NCBI GenBank assembly: GCA_009921265.1
Contig: RFYV01000034.1
Coordinates: 1 to 33,481 of the forward strand
Reading direction: 5' to 3'
DNA length: 33,481 bases
From: Betaproteobacteria bacterium
GTDB lineage: Bacteria > Pseudomonadota > Gammaproteobacteria > Burkholderiales > Burkholderiaceae_C
In this document: one piece after another, positions 8,830 through 19,302 of the stretch
Position numbering within the stretch: position 1 is the stretch's first letter
Layout: each line of letters opens with the position of its first letter
Program-made: the position numbers and the translations under genes
The notes under the pieces: model-generated
Told to the model about the DNA's origin: nothing
Databases searched by the model: none
What the model saw: the letters and a program-made list of their open reading frames with translations, nothing else

Positions 8830-9444
8830 TTATTCGGAAGATACGCCCGATTGTGGATCGGGATCGAACACACCGCCTGGCGGCAACTCCATCTGGGGCT
8901 TACCCCCATGCCGCTCCATGTTTTGATCGGGTGTTTGACCATTACTTTTAAAAAAACGCGGCCTTGGCTCATAGCGAGGCAAATAACGTTCAAGCTCGGT
9001 GAGTGCCATTTCATAAACGCCACGTTTAAATTCGACCACTGAATCGAGCGGGACCCAATAATCATTCCAACGCCAAGCGTCAAATTCTGGATGATTGGTA
9101 GCGCGTAAATTAAGTTGCCAATCGTGCGCAACCAACTTGAGCAAAAACCAAATCTGTTTTTGACCTTTGTAATGGCCGCGCGCATCTTTGCGGATGTAGC
9201 GGTCAGGCACCTCATAGCGCAACCAATCACGGGTACGGGCCACAATTCGAACATGCTCCGGATGGAGTCCCACCTCTTCGTGCAGCTCTCTGTACATCGC
9301 TTGTTCGGGGGATTCCCCTCTGTCGATACCGCCTTGCGGAAACTGCCAACTGTGGGTTCGGATGCGTTTGCCCCAAAACACTTGATTTCTTTGGTTGAGC
9401 AAAATGATGCCGACGTTGGGCCGAAAGCCGTCCCTGTCAAGCAT
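8830..9444 (-). CDS. rppH: RNA pyrophosphohydrolase (Nudix)
   Basis: RppH removes pyrophosphate from the 5' end of primary transcripts and so opens them to RNase E decay. The start [15 protein letters not shown] is typical of the family. A complete Nudix box Gx5Ex7REUxEExGU spans residues 38-60 ([23 protein letters not shown]), with catalytic glutamates E56 and E57. [16 protein letters not shown] before the box and [10 protein letters not shown] after it are characteristic RppH segments. Length is 204 residues; E. coli has 176, and the extra C-terminal tail (from about 165, Pro/Gly-rich) is common in betaproteobacteria. It is divergent from proS over 104 bases and tail to tail with proB. A CATAAT box at 9476-9481 is a candidate -10. 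Confidence 0.95.
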   Translation of the reverse strand: MLDRDGFRPNVGIILLNQRNQVFWGKRIRTHSWQFPQGGIDRGESPEQAMYRELHEEVGLHPEHVRIVARTRDWLRYEVPDRYIRKDARGHYKGQKQIWFLLKLVAHDWQLNLRATNHPEFDAWRWNDYWVPLDSVVEFKRGVYEMALTELERYLPRYEPRPRFFKSNGQTPDQNMERHGGKPQMELPPGGVFDPDPQSGVSSE

Positions 9445-9475
9445 AATCAGACCTCAAATTTTTTAAACTTAGTCC

Positions 9476-9481
9476 ATTATG
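9476..9481 (-). promoter_or_regulatory. Possible -10 element for rppH
   Basis: Read on the minus strand this is CATAAT, five of six consensus bases, 31 bases from the rppH start. Upstream there is only a weak TTGTGG at 16-bp spacing. It lies in the rppH-proS divergent gap; I could not identify a convincing proS promoter there. Confidence 0.3.
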
Positions 9482-9548
9482 CACACACTGTGCGGTCCCA
9501 CAAGAGCATTGGCATTAGTTTTTCCCCTAACTTTGTTTTGAAAACGGT

Positions 9549-11300
9549 ATGAAAGCATCTCAGTTCCTCATCTCCACCCTCAAAGAGGCGCCCGCTGACG
9601 CGGAAGTCGTGAGCCATCAACTTATGATGCGTGCAGGCATGATCAAACGTTTGGGTGCGGGTATTTACAACTACATGCCCATGGGTTTGCGCGTCATTCG
9701 CAAAGTCGAAGCCATTGTTCGAGAGGAAATGAACAAAGCGGGTGCGGTTGAATTGACCATGCCCGTCGTCCAACCCGCCGAGTTGTGGCAAGAAACAGGG
9801 CGCTTCGAAAAAATGGGCCCCGAACTGCTTCGTATCAAAGATCGACACGGTAGAGATTTTGTCGTGCAACCCACCAGCGAAGAAGTCATCACCGATATCG
9901 CTCGGCAAGAAATAAAAAGTTATAAGCAATTGCCCAAAAATTTGTATCAAATACAAACTAAGTTTAGAGACGAGCGTCGTCCTCGATTTGGTTTGATGCG
10001 TGGACGCGAATTCATTATGAAAGATGCGTACAGCTTTGACAAAGACGTCCTGAGCGCCAAAAAAAGTTATCAAGTGATGGCAGATGCGTATCGAAAAATA
10101 TTTGATCGCTTTGGTCTCACGTATCGCGCAGTTGCTGCAGACAGCGGTGCCATTGGCGGTGATTTGAGCGAGGAGTTTCAGGTTATTGCGGCCACGGGTG
10201 AAGACGCGATTGTGTATTGCCCCAACAGCGATTACGCGGCCAATATGGAAAAAGCGCAGGCTTTGGAGCCCACGCCCTTGCAGGCTAAGCCTCAACAAGC
10301 ACTCACGCTCACACCCACGCCGCAAAAAAGCACATGTGAAGATGTGGCAAAAATTTTGGACGTCCCACTTATTACAACCGTCAAATCATTGATTTTGGCA
10401 ACCGATAGATTGAATGGAAAAGGCGAAATCGTTGCTTCAATCGTTTGGTTGTTATTGGTACGTGGCGATCACGACATGAACGAAGTCAAAGTGGGCAAGT
10501 TGCCAGGATTCGAGTCGGGTTTTCGATTTGCAACACTCACAGAGATCGATAAACATTTTGGATGCAAGCCAGGATACTTAGGACCTGTCAAGTTAATCGA
10601 ACCGTTAAAAATTGTGGTTGACCGCGATGTCGCAGTGATGTGTGATTTTATTTGTGGCGCCAATCAAGTTGATTTTCATTACACAGGCGTTAACTGGGGC
10701 AGAGATTTGCCCGCGCCCGATCTCGTCGCAGATATTCGCAATGTGGTTGAAGGCGATTTGTCGCCCGATGGAAAAGGCCCCTTGGTGATTGAGCGCGGCA
10801 TCGAAGTGGGACATGTTTTTTATTTGGGAACCAAATATTCTAAAGCCATGAGCGCCACTTTTTTAGATGAAACCGGCAAGCCCCAATTCATGGAGATGGG
10901 TTGCTACGGCATTGGTATCACGCGATTGCCTGCGGCAGCGATCGAACAAAATCACGATGAGCGCGGCATTATTTGGCCCGATGCGATTGCGCCTTTTACC
11001 TTGGTGTTGTGTCCTATCGGCATGGACCGCAGCGCCGAGGTTAAGTCCCTTGCCGAGCAGTTGTATCAGCAACTGTTGCAGGCGGGTGTGGATGTGTTAC
11101 TGGACGATAGAGGCGAGAGGCCTGGCGCCATGTTTGCCGATTGGGAGTTGATTGGTGTTCCCCACCGCTTAGTGATTTCGGATCGCGGTATCAAAGAGGG
11201 TCAATTGGAATATCAACATCGACGCGACACAAGTGCTAGTAAAATTGCTGCGGCCAGTGCGTTTGATGAAGTGATGAAGCGTGTTGCGCATTCAAAATAA
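9549..11300 (+). CDS. proS: Prolyl-tRNA synthetase
   Basis: This is a class II aminoacyl-tRNA synthetase of the bacterial form. It has 583 residues, normal for the family (E. coli 572). The N-terminus [15 protein letters not shown] is diagnostic. Motif 2 is [17 protein letters not shown] (F139-E142 onward), followed by IMKDAYSFD. Motif 3 contains GIGITR (454-459) after EMGCYG. Between motifs 2 and 3 (about 224-410) lies the large insertion domain that hydrolyses mischarged alanyl-tRNA(Pro), with the segment [12 protein letters not shown] and the [12 protein letters not shown] region visible. The anticodon-binding domain follows ([38 protein letters not shown]). A lytic transglycosylase gene overlaps its 3' end by 20 bases, a neighbour pair common in betaproteobacteria. 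Confidence 0.97.
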   Translation: MKASQFLISTLKEAPADAEVVSHQLMMRAGMIKRLGAGIYNYMPMGLRVIRKVEAIVREEMNKAGAVELTMPVVQPAELWQETGRFEKMGPELLRIKDRHGRDFVVQPTSEEVITDIARQEIKSYKQLPKNLYQIQTKFRDERRPRFGLMRGREFIMKDAYSFDKDVLSAKKSYQVMADAYRKIFDRFGLTYRAVAADSGAIGGDLSEEFQVIAATGEDAIVYCPNSDYAANMEKAQALEPTPLQAKPQQALTLTPTPQKSTCEDVAKILDVPLITTVKSLILATDRLNGKGEIVASIVWLLLVRGDHDMNEVKVGKLPGFESGFRFATLTEIDKHFGCKPGYLGPVKLIEPLKIVVDRDVAVMCDFICGANQVDFHYTGVNWGRDLPAPDLVADIRNVVEGDLSPDGKGPLVIERGIEVGHVFYLGTKYSKAMSATFLDETGKPQFMEMGCYGIGITRLPAAAIEQNHDERGIIWPDAIAPFTLVLCPIGMDRSAEVKSLAEQLYQQLLQAGVDVLLDDRGERPGAMFADWELIGVPHRLVISDRGIKEGQLEYQHRRDTSASKIAAASAFDEVMKRVAHSK

Positions 11301-11940
11301 ATTTCTATTGAAATATTGTTTTTTTAAAGCGTCGATGTGCGCGCTGATGTTGGTGCAAGCGTCGGCATTTGCTGGAGCACAAATCGAAGAAGCCTTGGCT
11401 GACTCGGTGCGCAGTGCATTGCACGCATCAATCGAAATGCCTGGCTCTTCCATCGTGGATTCAAGCGATTTTTTTTCAACACCCGCCTATCGACTGTGGT
11501 TTGAAAAAATAAAAATAAAGTTGGATGCAAACTTAGACAAACGAATCCCATCAGAGCGATTGCCCGAATGGCAATCTTTGCAACTCAGAGAAGAATTGCT
11601 TCAAATCGTTTGGTATGAAAGTCATCGTGCGGGCCTAGAGCCCTCTTTGGTATTGGCGATCATCAATGTAGAGAGCGGTTTTAGAAAATTTGCAGTGAGC
11701 TCCGCGGGCGCCCGTGGTTTGATGCAAGTGATGCCGTTTTGGGTCAAGGCTTTGAGTGACGTTCAAACCGCTGTACTTTTTCAAGCATCCACCAATGTGC
11801 GATTTGCTTGTGTGATTCTTCGACACTACCTGAATTTAGAAAACGGCGATTTAAGTTTTGCTTTGAGTCGTTACAACGGCTTGCGTGGACTATCCACTTA
11901 TTCCCAAACCGTTTTAGCTGCGCAAAAAAATTGGCAATAA
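11281..11940 (+). CDS. Lytic transglycosylase (SLT domain), exported
   Basis: The gene encodes a murein lytic transglycosylase-like protein that would cleave the MurNAc-GlcNAc bond in the periplasm. The SLT domain is residues about 105-215. Catalytic Glu is E131 in NVESGF, followed by the family motif [17 protein letters not shown], and the late motif SRYNG. An N-terminal segment with Lys/Arg, a hydrophobic core ([13 protein letters not shown]) and a likely AxA-type cleavage site near 'AFAGA' supports export. I chose the GTG at 11281, which gives a positively charged n-region and overlaps proS by 20 bases. The ATG at 11335 is an alternative but would leave the signal without its basic start. 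It has no lipobox at the probable cleavage site. It ends three bases from the convergent grxD. Confidence 0.88.
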   Translation: MLRIQNKFLLKYCFFKASMCALMLVQASAFAGAQIEEALADSVRSALHASIEMPGSSIVDSSDFFSTPAYRLWFEKIKIKLDANLDKRIPSERLPEWQSLQLREELLQIVWYESHRAGLEPSLVLAIINVESGFRKFAVSSAGARGLMQVMPFWVKALSDVQTAVLFQASTNVRFACVILRHYLNLENGDLSFALSRYNGLRGLSTYSQTVLAAQKNWQ

Positions 11941-11954
11941 AAATTAATTTTTTT
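11924..11954. terminator. Weak A/T-only inverted repeat between convergent genes
   Basis: AAAAAAATT (11924-11932) and AATTTTTTT (11946-11954) are a perfect 9-bp inverted repeat across the junction of the lytic transglycosylase and grxD. Each arm is a T run in one direction, so it could act in both orientations, but the stem has no G-C pairs and would be weak. Confidence 0.3.
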
Positions 11955-12264
11955 GAATCACTTGATTCAGTTCACCTGACTCAAACATTTCCATCATGAT
12001 GTCGGAGCCGCCAACAAACTCTCCATTGACATAGAGTTGTGGAATCGTTGGCCAGTTGCTATAGGTTTTAATGCCTTGACGGATATCGGCGTCATCGAGC
12101 ACATTAACGGTTTTTAATTCTTTAGTGTCAACACCACAGGCTTTGAGAATTTGGATGGCTCGCCCAGAGAAGCCACACATGGGAAAGCTTGCCGATCCCT
12201 TCATAAAGAGAACGATCTCGTTGTTCTTTACCAAGTCATCAATTCGTTGTTGTACGTCGCTCAT
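11944..12264 (-). CDS. grxD: Monothiol glutaredoxin (Grx4 type)
   Basis: A 106-residue monothiol glutaredoxin that carries or delivers [2Fe-2S] clusters with glutathione. The CGFS active site is at residues 30-33 in SFPMCGFSG, preceded by the conserved lysine (K22, VLFMKGS). The TIPQLYVNGEFVGGSDI segment, with the cis-proline TIPQ and the glutathione-binding GG, is present. A very good ribosome binding site (GGGGAGA, 6-7 bases before the ATG) allows translation on its own. It is the last gene of the hemA-prfA-prmC-grxD series; a gap of 34 bases separates it from prmC. Confidence 0.96.
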   Translation of the reverse strand: MSDVQQRIDDLVKNNEIVLFMKGSASFPMCGFSGRAIQILKACGVDTKELKTVNVLDDADIRQGIKTYSNWPTIPQLYVNGEFVGGSDIMMEMFESGELNQVIQKN

Positions 12265-12298
12265 GTCAGTCTCCCCAATTAGGTCGTCAAGTTAACGA

Positions 12299-13135
12299 TT
12301 ATTTCACTTTTTGCCAAACCCCGCCTGTACAACGGGTTATGCCCGCTAAATCACAGCGGCTTTGAATCTGAATAAAGCCATTGTATTCAAACAACTGCGC
12401 AACGTCCTGCGCTTGATCGTAGCCATGCTCAACAAGAAAAACGCCGCCAGCGCAGAGATGGCGGGGCGCTTGCTGACAAATTTCTCGTAAGTCATCCAAG
12501 CCATCAACGCCAGAAACCAGCGCGTTGAGCGGTTCGTGACGCAAGGCGAAAAGGTGTGTGTCCTTGCTTGCAATATAGGGTGGATTACAAACAATCAAAT
12601 CAAAAAACTTTGAAGACAGCTGAGAAAACCAATTGCTTAGAACAAAATTAATGGAGATATTCAATTGATGGGCATTTTGCCTGGCAACATCAAGTGCATC
12701 AGAGCTTTGATCGGCGGCCGTCACCATCGATGATGGCACTTTGCTTTTGATCGCTAAGGCAATCGCGCCACTGCCTGTTCCCAAATCTAAAACGCGCGCT
12801 TGATCGAGATTCGAATCATTCAATACATCAAGGGCCCAGTCGACCAATGTTTCTGTGTCATCTCGAGGGTCGAGCACGCGCGCGTCAACCACTAAATCTA
12901 AACCATAAAAAGACTTGTGTCCTATCAAATAAGCAATGGGCTCTCCATCGATTCTGCGACGCATCAAATGTTGTAAAGCATCAGTTTGTGAATTACTTAA
13001 TATAAACGCATCATTGGCAATCAACCACGATCTATCTTGATGCGTTCGCTCTAATGTGTGTAGCAACAAGAGTTGTGCATCGATTCTGGCCAGTCCTTGT
13101 AGGTGAGCCAGCGACAGCGCTTCAAAAACCGTCAA
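12299..13135 (-). CDS. prmC: Peptide chain release factor N5-glutamine methyltransferase
   Basis: PrmC (HemK) methylates the glutamine of the GGQ motif in release factors, the product of the adjacent prfA being its substrate. The methyltransferase has motif [17 protein letters not shown] and the catalytic NPPY at 184-187 (VCNPPYIAS). The N-terminal helical substrate-binding domain covers residues 1-75. Length is 278 (E. coli 277). The start is a TTG overlapping the prfA stop (TTGA overlap), with GGAGG inside the end of prfA about 8 bases upstream, so translation is coupled to prfA. No ATG near the expected N-terminus is available. Confidence 0.95.
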   Translation of the reverse strand: MTVFEALSLAHLQGLARIDAQLLLLHTLERTHQDRSWLIANDAFILSNSQTDALQHLMRRRIDGEPIAYLIGHKSFYGLDLVVDARVLDPRDDTETLVDWALDVLNDSNLDQARVLDLGTGSGAIALAIKSKVPSSMVTAADQSSDALDVARQNAHQLNISINFVLSNWFSQLSSKFFDLIVCNPPYIASKDTHLFALRHEPLNALVSGVDGLDDLREICQQAPRHLCAGGVFLVEHGYDQAQDVAQLFEYNGFIQIQSRCDLAGITRCTGGVWQKVK

Positions 13136-14232
13136 ACAGCGCCTCCAATTTCAAGCTCTTCCAGTTGTTCGGCTTCTCGTGCGTGTCGCAAGGCTTGCAA
13201 CAAGTCTTCTAAGTCACCTTCCATGATAATTAACAATTTGTACAAACTTAAATTGATGCGGTGATCGGAGAGTCGTCCTTGCGGAAAGTTGTAGGTTCGA
13301 ATGCGATCGCTTCGGTCGCCACTGCCAATCAATCCTTTGCGTGTGGCCGCTTCTTTGGCGGCGCGCTCGGACCTGTCGCGTTCTTGCAATCGTGCAGCCA
13401 ATACTTGCAAGGCGCGTGCTTTGTTGCGGTGTTGTGAGCGCTCGTCTTGACACTCAGCCACCAAGCCTGTGGGTAAATGCGTGATGCGAACCGCAGAATC
13501 GGTTTTGTTGATGTGTTGACCGCCCGCACCGCTGGCACGGTAAGTGTCAATTCTTAAATCAGAGGGATTGATTTGAACGGCTATCGCTTCATCGGGTTCA
13601 GGCATCACAGCCACCGTGCATGCACTGGTGTGAATTCTTCCTTGCGACTCAGTAGTGGGTATGCGTTGTACGCGATGACCACCCGATTCAAATCGTAACC
13701 AACCATACACCTCATCTCCATCAATGCGAAGAACAACTTCTTTGTAGCCGCCGATTTCACTGGGAGACTCACTCACCAGTTCGGTACGCCAACCGCGTTT
13801 TTCTGCATAGCGTGTATACATGCGTAACAAATCGCCAGCAAACAAAGCCGACTCATCGCCACCTGTGCCGGCACGAATTTCTAAAAATGCAGGACGCGCA
13901 TCATCGGGATCCTTGGGTATCAACAAGCGTTGCAATTGTTCTTCGACTTGAACAATTTCTTGTTGTGCTTGCGCGATTTCATCTTGCGCCATGTTGCGAA
14001 TATCAGGATCGTTGCTGTCATCATTCAACATCGATTGAGCAGCCTCAAGGTCCGCTTGACGGTTGAGCCATTGGTTGTAGCGTTCAGCAATCACCGCTAC
14101 ATCGGCGTGCTCGCGCGACAAGGCCATGAACTGCGTCATGTCGCGCATGATGTCTTCACGCGACAGTAAAAAGTCGAGTTCGTTTAAGCGTTGCAAATAG
14201 CGCTCGAGTTGAGCGCGTAAAAATGGTTTCAT
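13132..14232 (-). CDS. prfA: Peptide chain release factor 1
   Basis: RF1 reads UAA and UAG and triggers peptide release. The GGQ motif is at 237-239 in [16 protein letters not shown]. The anticodon-mimic tripeptide is Pro-Thr-Thr (192-194, in [14 protein letters not shown]), within the PxT rule but less common than PAT or PVT. The frame is open upstream to 14328, but I place the start at the ATG giving [16 protein letters not shown], which matches the family N-terminus, gives 366 residues, and begins 13 bases after the hemA stop. There is no obvious ribosome binding site, suggesting coupling to hemA. Operon order hemA-prfA-prmC is widely conserved in proteobacteria. prmC, the enzyme that methylates Q239, follows immediately. 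Confidence 0.96.
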   Translation of the reverse strand: MKPFLRAQLERYLQRLNELDFLLSREDIMRDMTQFMALSREHADVAVIAERYNQWLNRQADLEAAQSMLNDDSNDPDIRNMAQDEIAQAQQEIVQVEEQLQRLLIPKDPDDARPAFLEIRAGTGGDESALFAGDLLRMYTRYAEKRGWRTELVSESPSEIGGYKEVVLRIDGDEVYGWLRFESGGHRVQRIPTTESQGRIHTSACTVAVMPEPDEAIAVQINPSDLRIDTYRASGAGGQHINKTDSAVRITHLPTGLVAECQDERSQHRNKARALQVLAARLQERDRSERAAKEAATRKGLIGSGDRSDRIRTYNFPQGRLSDHRINLSLYKLLIIMEGDLEDLLQALRHAREAEQLEELEIGGAV

Positions 14233-14245
14233 AATAAATGAGCAG

Positions 14246-15505
14246 CTAACGATTGCCGCGTAAAAAGAATTGTTCGATGGCTTGTCTGGCCAACTCGCGC
14301 GATTGCGGGTCACTGGCGTGTAACTCACTCATGGCACCGTGTAGCATTTTTTGGATGATAGATTTACTCATGGCTTCGAGTACGGATTCAATCGAGTCGC
14401 CCTTGGCAACCATTTTTTGTGCACGTTGCAATTCATGCACGCGCCATGCATCGGCTTGCGCATTGAGTTGTTGAATTAAAGGAACATCGCTGCGGTGATC
14501 GAGCCAATGCAAAAAGTTTTGCACGCCAGCATCAATAATGACTTCGGCTTGCGCCACAGCCGCTTGTCGATTGGCTTGACCCGTTTGAACCACTTGCGCC
14601 AATTCATCAACGGTATAGAGATAAATATTATCAAGCGGTTTGACTTCGGGTTCGATATCGCGCGGCACTGCCAAATCAACCATCAGCATCGGGCGTTGGC
14701 GACGTTTTTTGAGTGCTCGTTCAACGGCGCCCAATCCAACCAGTGGCAACGAAGACGCTGTGCAACTGATGACTGCATCAAACTCATGAAGCCGATCAGG
14801 TAAATCGGCCAATCGCATCACATTGGCGCCCCATTGACTGGCTAATTTTTCTGCGCGTTCAAGAGTTCGGTTGGCCACCGTCATGCTTTGCGGTGCTTTA
14901 GCAGCAAAGTGTGTGCCGCACAACTCAATCATTTCACCTGCGCCCACAAACAGCACGTGAATTTTTGAAAGTTCTTCAAACAATTGCGAGGCCAATCGAA
15001 CGGTTGCAGCGGCCATGCTAATGGAATGCGCGCCAATTTCTGTTGATGTGCGAACTTGTTTGGCAATCGAAAATGATCGTTGAAACATTTGATGCAAGGT
15101 CACGCCCAATGCGCCGTTTTCGCGCGCAATGCGAACCGCATCTTTCATTTGACCTAATATTTGGGGCTCGCCCAAAACCATGGAGTCCAAGCCACTGGCC
15201 ACACGAAATGCATGGCGCGCCACATGTGCGTCTTGCAAGGTGTATGTGTGTGCGCTGAGCGTTTGTGGTGAGACGCCACCCGACTGCGCCAACCAAGACA
15301 TGGTTTGATCGAGCGCAAATTGATCTGCAGCACAATAAACTTCCGTGCGATTACAGGTTGATAAGATGGCAGCTTCTGTTTGCGAGCCAACTGTGTCACG
15401 CAAGCTAGAGAGCACAGGCGCAATTTGTTCAACAGCAAAGGCAAAGCGACCCCGCAGATCCAAGGGGGCTGTATTGTGATTGAGGCCTAAAGCCCAGACT
15501 GCCAT
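14246..15505 (-). CDS. hemA: Glutamyl-tRNA reductase
   Basis: HemA reduces glutamyl-tRNA(Glu) to glutamate-1-semialdehyde, the first committed step of haem synthesis by the C5 pathway. The N-terminus [19 protein letters not shown] is typical. The catalytic cysteine is C51 in STCNRTEVY. The NADPH-binding domain has [17 protein letters not shown] and the [14 protein letters not shown] strand-turn. The C-terminal dimerisation helices include the [13 protein letters not shown] segment. Length 419 is normal. It is first in the hemA-prfA-prmC-grxD operon; only 23 bases separate its start from a divergent small gene, so its promoter must overlap that gene. Confidence 0.96.
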   Translation of the reverse strand: MAVWALGLNHNTAPLDLRGRFAFAVEQIAPVLSSLRDTVGSQTEAAILSTCNRTEVYCAADQFALDQTMSWLAQSGGVSPQTLSAHTYTLQDAHVARHAFRVASGLDSMVLGEPQILGQMKDAVRIARENGALGVTLHQMFQRSFSIAKQVRTSTEIGAHSISMAAATVRLASQLFEELSKIHVLFVGAGEMIELCGTHFAAKAPQSMTVANRTLERAEKLASQWGANVMRLADLPDRLHEFDAVISCTASSLPLVGLGAVERALKKRRQRPMLMVDLAVPRDIEPEVKPLDNIYLYTVDELAQVVQTGQANRQAAVAQAEVIIDAGVQNFLHWLDHRSDVPLIQQLNAQADAWRVHELQRAQKMVAKGDSIESVLEAMSKSIIQKMLHGAMSELHASDPQSRELARQAIEQFFLRGNR

Positions 15506-15528
15506 TCTCAGATTATAAAATTAAGGCC

Positions 15529-15804
15529 ATGGGAATTCTCGACATTCTATTTTCTATTCTTAACTTTGTCGCACCTGCTTGCGTCGTTTCTGCCATTGTC
15601 ACAGGTGTTTCACCTTGGATTTGGCGTCAAAAACCGCTTTTGAACGGGTTTTGGCGTTGGTGGGTTAATGCAATGTGTTGCTCAGGGGTGCTGGTGGCGG
15701 GTCTTTATTTTTTTGGAAATGACGGAAAAATGCTCACCTATGGCTTGATGTTGGTGGTTTGCGCCACATGCCAGTGGGTATTAGCGCGCTCTAGGGTTCA
15801 ATAA
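15529..15804 (+). CDS. Small integral membrane protein, unknown function
   Basis: I do not recognise a family with a known role. The 91 residues hold about three hydrophobic segments: 5-25 (LFSILNFVAPACVVSAIVTG), 43-63 (WVNAMCCSGVLVAGLYFFG) and 68-85. A WRQKPLLNGFWRWW loop lies between the first two. AAGG just before the ATG is a reasonable ribosome binding site. It starts 23 bases from hemA on the opposite strand. Its last 24 bases overlap the 3' end of the convergent ugpQ, which is unusual in this window. Short membrane proteins of similar outline occur near hemA in related bacteria (recollection, not checked). Coding status is supported by hydrophobic pattern and ribosome binding site only. 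Confidence 0.65.
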   Translation: MGILDILFSILNFVAPACVVSAIVTGVSPWIWRQKPLLNGFWRWWVNAMCCSGVLVAGLYFFGNDGKMLTYGLMLVVCATCQWVLARSRVQ

Positions 15805-16524
15805 ATCAACACGATCGGTGATGATGCCATCGGTTTTTAAATCCAACAAATGAGTGACTGCTTCGACTTCATTGACCGTATAGCTCAAGGCTTTCATGCC
15901 CGCTTGGTGCACGGATTCCACACGCAAAGCCGTCCACAATTTGTAATTGCAAATAATGGCTGAACATTCAAGTTGTAGGGCAACATCGATCCAATCATCG
16001 CGCATGACGTCTAACAATAAACCGCGATGCAAATGGGGGGCTGCATGCTGCGCGCTTTGAAGAGCTTCGATATCAAATGATGAGAGTAGTGGTTGTTGTG
16101 GATGCGATTGCCATAACTCAATCACCATTTGTGCAACGCGGCGGCCTGTTTCAGCACCTATTCCAGGCGTTGGTTTGATTTCAATATTCAAATCGCAGGT
16201 GTTAGTCATACAAAAATGCGCTAAATTTTTGAGCGTGGCTAAAGGTTCGCCTGCATAGGTGGGTGAATGCCAAGACCCAGCATCAAGTTGCGACAGTTCG
16301 GACCAATTGCAATTGCCACCGATTCCTTGCCCATTGGTGGTTCTCTCTAACGTAGCGTCGTGCAATAAAAAAATCACACCATCGGCAGATAACTTGGCGT
16401 CGCATTCAAACATGCGATAACCCATCGATGCGCCCAATCGAAAAGCGGACATGGTGTTTTCAGGTGCGAGTTTGCCTGCGCCTCGATGCGCAATCCATTG
16501 TGGATAAGGCCAATCGTTTGTCAT
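15781..16524 (-). CDS. ugpQ: Glycerophosphodiester phosphodiesterase (cytosolic)
   Basis: UgpQ hydrolyses glycerophosphodiesters to glycerol-3-phosphate and an alcohol. Catalytic and metal residues of the GDPD family are visible: H13-R14 (AHRGAG), the E22-N23-T24 motif (PENT), E40 and D42 in [10 protein letters not shown], and H55-D56 ([13 protein letters not shown]). Later IEIKP and the C-terminal [23 protein letters not shown] signature are present. The 247 residues match E. coli UgpQ and there is no signal peptide, so it acts in the cytoplasm on what the Ugp transporter imports. It overlaps ugpC by four bases (ATGA). The 3' end overlaps a convergent small membrane-protein gene by 24 bases. 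Confidence 0.94.
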   Translation of the reverse strand: MTNDWPYPQWIAHRGAGKLAPENTMSAFRLGASMGYRMFECDAKLSADGVIFLLHDATLERTTNGQGIGGNCNWSELSQLDAGSWHSPTYAGEPLATLKNLAHFCMTNTCDLNIEIKPTPGIGAETGRRVAQMVIELWQSHPQQPLLSSFDIEALQSAQHAAPHLHRGLLLDVMRDDWIDVALQLECSAIICNYKLWTALRVESVHQAGMKALSYTVNEVEAVTHLLDLKTDGIITDRVDLLNPRAR

Positions 16525-17549
16525 GATGATGGATCCACGCGCAAACCCGTTGCAGCATCAAATCCATGCATATGCTGAGTTTGTGCAACTATTTTGAGTG
16601 ATGTGCCAATCGCAGGAGGTGAGGTGACTTCATCGGTTCGAACAACCACAGGCTCTTTCCCAACAAATCCGTGAATCAATCTTTCGGCTCCCAACATTTC
16701 AAGTGCATCAACAACAAAGGTCCAACCGTTGGGATTATCAGGGCTCATGATTTTTAAATGCTCGGGCCGCGCACCCACAATCATTCCTGTTGCAACGCCA
16801 GGGGCTTCACGCAATAAATTCATCGGTGGCGAGCCCATAAAACCCGCAACAAAAATACTCGCTGGTTTTGCATAAACAACTTCGGGTGTGCCGATTTGTT
16901 CGACGACACCTGCATTCATCACCATCATGCGATCGGCCAATGTCATGGCTTCTACTTGATCGTGCGTCACAAACAGCGATGTGATTTTGAGACGACGATG
17001 CAGTTTTTGAATTTCAATGCGCGTTTGTGCGCGTAACTTTGCGTCCAAATTAGACAAAGGCTCATCAAACAAAAAAACTTGCGGCTGACGAACAATCGCG
17101 CGACCCATTGCCACACGTTGGCGTTGCCCGCCTGAGAGTTCGCGCGGTTTGCGATGGAGCAAATGTGCCAACTCTAAAATCGCAGCGGCGTCATTGACGC
17201 GATGTGTGATTTCAGCCTTGGGCATGCGCGCAATCTTTAAGCCATAGGCCATGTTGTCAAAAACTGTCATGTGGGGATAAAGCGCATAGTTTTGAAACAC
17301 CATGGCGATATCGCGTTGCGCAGGCTCTAATTGATTCACAACTCGCCCACCAATCAAAATTTCACCAAGGGTCACTTCTTCTAAACCCGCGACCATTCGT
17401 AATAGCGTTGACTTGCCGCAACCCGACGGCCCCACAATCACCAAAAATTCACCGTCGCCAATGCTTGCATCAATACCGTACAAAACCTTGACCGCTTGAG
17501 CGCCTTGTCCGTAATGTTTGGTGAGTTGTTTAAATTCAATTGCTGCCAT
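16521..17549 (-). CDS. ugpC: ABC transporter ATPase for sn-glycerol-3-phosphate
   Basis: UgpC is the ATPase of the Ugp importer. Walker [10 protein letters not shown] is at 40-48, the ABC signature LSGGQ at 138-142 and Walker B FLFDEP with D162-E163. The switch histidine follows in [17 protein letters not shown]-terminal regulatory (TOBE/MalK-like) domain covers about 240-342. The 342 residues are close to E. coli UgpC (356). It starts two bases after the ugpE stop and overlaps ugpQ by four bases. It is placed fourth in the ugpBAECQ order. The assignment to Ugp over other MalK-type ATPases rests on operon context. Confidence 0.94.
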   Translation of the reverse strand: MAAIEFKQLTKHYGQGAQAVKVLYGIDASIGDGEFLVIVGPSGCGKSTLLRMVAGLEEVTLGEILIGGRVVNQLEPAQRDIAMVFQNYALYPHMTVFDNMAYGLKIARMPKAEITHRVNDAAAILELAHLLHRKPRELSGGQRQRVAMGRAIVRQPQVFLFDEPLSNLDAKLRAQTRIEIQKLHRRLKITSLFVTHDQVEAMTLADRMMVMNAGVVEQIGTPEVVYAKPASIFVAGFMGSPPMNLLREAPGVATGMIVGARPEHLKIMSPDNPNGWTFVVDALEMLGAERLIHGFVGKEPVVVRTDEVTSPPAIGTSLKIVAQTQHMHGFDAATGLRVDPSS

Positions 17550-17551
17550 GA

Positions 17552-18403
17552 TTATTTTTCGGTATCAACCAAACCTTTCACAAACCATTTTTGCATCAGC
17601 ATCACCACCAATGCAGGTGGAATCATCGCAAGCATCGCTGTAGCCATCACCATGTGCCATTCGGTTTGAGCGTCGCCCCCCGAAATCATTCGCTTGATGC
17701 CAATAACAACGGGATACATGTTTTCATTGGTCGTGACCAACAAGGGCCACAGATACTGATTCCATCCGTAAATAAATTGAATCACAAACAATGCGGCCAT
17801 ACTAGTGGCCGATAAAGGAACGAGGACATCTTTAAAAAATAAAAGCGGTCCCGCGCCATCCATGCGCGAAGCCTCTAGCAACTCATCGGGAACAGTCAAG
17901 AAAAATTGACGGAATAAAAAAGTAGCTGTTGCAGAAGCAATCAACGGAACTGTTAGCCCTGCAAAACTGTTGAGCATTCCAAAATCAGACACCACTTTAT
18001 AGGTGGGGCCAATGCGAACTTCAACGGGCAACATCAACGTAATAAAAATAGCCCAAAAAACTGTCATGCGAAAACGAAATCTAAAATAAACAATTGCAAA
18101 TGCCGAAAGCATCGAGATACTGATTTTTCCAATTGCAATCACCAAGGCACAAATCAAACTCACCCACATCATTCGCCCCACAGGCGCTGTGGACCCCATG
18201 CCCATGCGATCGCCCCATAAAGCGGCGCTGTAGTTATTCAAAAGTTGATCGCCAGGCAACAGCGACATGGGAACGCGCACCACTTCATCCATGGTGTGAG
18301 TCGAGGCAATAAAAGTCACATAAACAGGAAACGCAACAACCACAACACCGATGATTAACACCGCATGCGAAATAAAATCTAACCAGCGATTGCGCTCGAT
18401 CAT
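17552..18403 (-). CDS. ugpE: ABC transporter permease for sn-glycerol-3-phosphate
   Basis: UgpE is the second inner-membrane permease. Six hydrophobic segments can be traced. The ATPase-coupling EAA loop reads [22 protein letters not shown]. The N-terminus [17 protein letters not shown] and 283 residues match the family (E. coli 281). It is tightly packed: two bases from ugpA and two from ugpC, consistent with one operon and stoichiometric assembly with UgpA. Confidence 0.94.
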   Translation of the reverse strand: MIERNRWLDFISHAVLIIGVVVVAFPVYVTFIASTHTMDEVVRVPMSLLPGDQLLNNYSAALWGDRMGMGSTAPVGRMMWVSLICALVIAIGKISISMLSAFAIVYFRFRFRMTVFWAIFITLMLPVEVRIGPTYKVVSDFGMLNSFAGLTVPLIASATATFLFRQFFLTVPDELLEASRMDGAGPLLFFKDVLVPLSATSMAALFVIQFIYGWNQYLWPLLVTTNENMYPVVIGIKRMISGGDAQTEWHMVMATAMLAMIPPALVVMLMQKWFVKGLVDTEK

Positions 18404-18405
18404 GA

Positions 18406-19293
18406 TCAGTAGTTCACTTTCTTTTCAACATATCTAAATTGAACTACCGTGAGAGAGATCACAATCACCATCAACACCACCGATTGTGCAGCAGAGCCTC
18501 CAAGGTCTAAAGCTTTAAAGCCATCAAAATAAACTTTGTAAACCAAAATGGCGGTGTCTTTGCCGGGCCCACCTTTGGTCGCTGCATCAATAATTCCAAA
18601 GGTATCAAAAAAAGCATATACCACATTGAGCACCAACAAGAAAAAACTAGTTGGCGAGAGCAAAGGAAATTGAATCGTCCAAAAACGATGCCAAGGCCCA
18701 GCACCATCGATGGCCGCCGCTTCAATCAATGATTTGGGAATACTTTGTAAGCCCGCCAAAAAAAATAAAAAGTTATATGAAATTTGCTTCCAGACAGCGG
18801 CCATCACAACCAGTGCCATGGCGTGTTGACTGTTGAGCAATGCATTCCACTGAAAGCCCCATTGGTTGAGTGCGTAGGACACAACGCCAATTGATGGAGA
18901 AAATAAAAATAACCATACCACACCCGCCACCGCAGGAGCAACTGCATATGGCCAAATCAAAAGTGTTCGATAAAAAGTAGAGCCGCGCGTGACGCGATCG
19001 GCAAAATAAGCCAAGAGCATTGAAAGTGAAATGCCCATCACCGCCACCCAAATTGAAAATATCGCAGTGGTTTTGAACGATTCCAAATAAGTGTCATCAT
19101 TCCATAAATTAACAAAATTTTCTAAACCCACCCATTCAACCGATGTACCAAACGCATCGGATTGTTGCAATGATTGAATCAGTGCTTGTGCGGCAGGCCA
19201 AAAAAAGAAAATAACAATAATGGTCGCCTGAGGTGCAATCAGCACCCAAGGCAACCAAGCATTGCGGTAAAAAACACGTTTTTCAGCAGACAA
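18406..19293 (-). CDS. ugpA: ABC transporter permease for sn-glycerol-3-phosphate
   Basis: UgpA is the first inner-membrane permease, 295 residues as in E. coli. It starts [22 protein letters not shown], followed by a first membrane helix and then the periplasmic stretch [17 protein letters not shown] seen in MalF-like permeases. The EAA loop reads [22 protein letters not shown]. It follows ugpB by nine bases and precedes ugpE by two. Confidence 0.94.
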   Translation of the reverse strand: MSAEKRVFYRNAWLPWVLIAPQATIIVIFFFWPAAQALIQSLQQSDAFGTSVEWVGLENFVNLWNDDTYLESFKTTAIFSIWVAVMGISLSMLLAYFADRVTRGSTFYRTLLIWPYAVAPAVAGVVWLFLFSPSIGVVSYALNQWGFQWNALLNSQHAMALVVMAAVWKQISYNFLFFLAGLQSIPKSLIEAAAIDGAGPWHRFWTIQFPLLSPTSFFLLVLNVVYAFFDTFGIIDAATKGGPGKDTAILVYKVYFDGFKALDLGGSAAQSVVLMVIVISLTVVQFRYVEKKVNY

Positions 19294-19302
19294 GGTTATT
19301 GA

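Noticed and set aside
8846..8862. Perfect inverted repeat CCCGAT/ATCGGG near the 3' end of rppH
   Set aside because: It lies inside the rppH coding region and has no T run on either side, so it is not a convincing terminator.
9477..10325. A long minus-strand frame (282 codons) opposite proS
   Set aside because: proS is unmistakable on the plus strand over this region; the antisense frame has no recognisable domain.
13281..13300. A GGTTCGAATGC-like stretch resembling a tRNA T-loop
   Set aside because: It lies within the conserved prfA coding sequence and no cloverleaf can be built around it.
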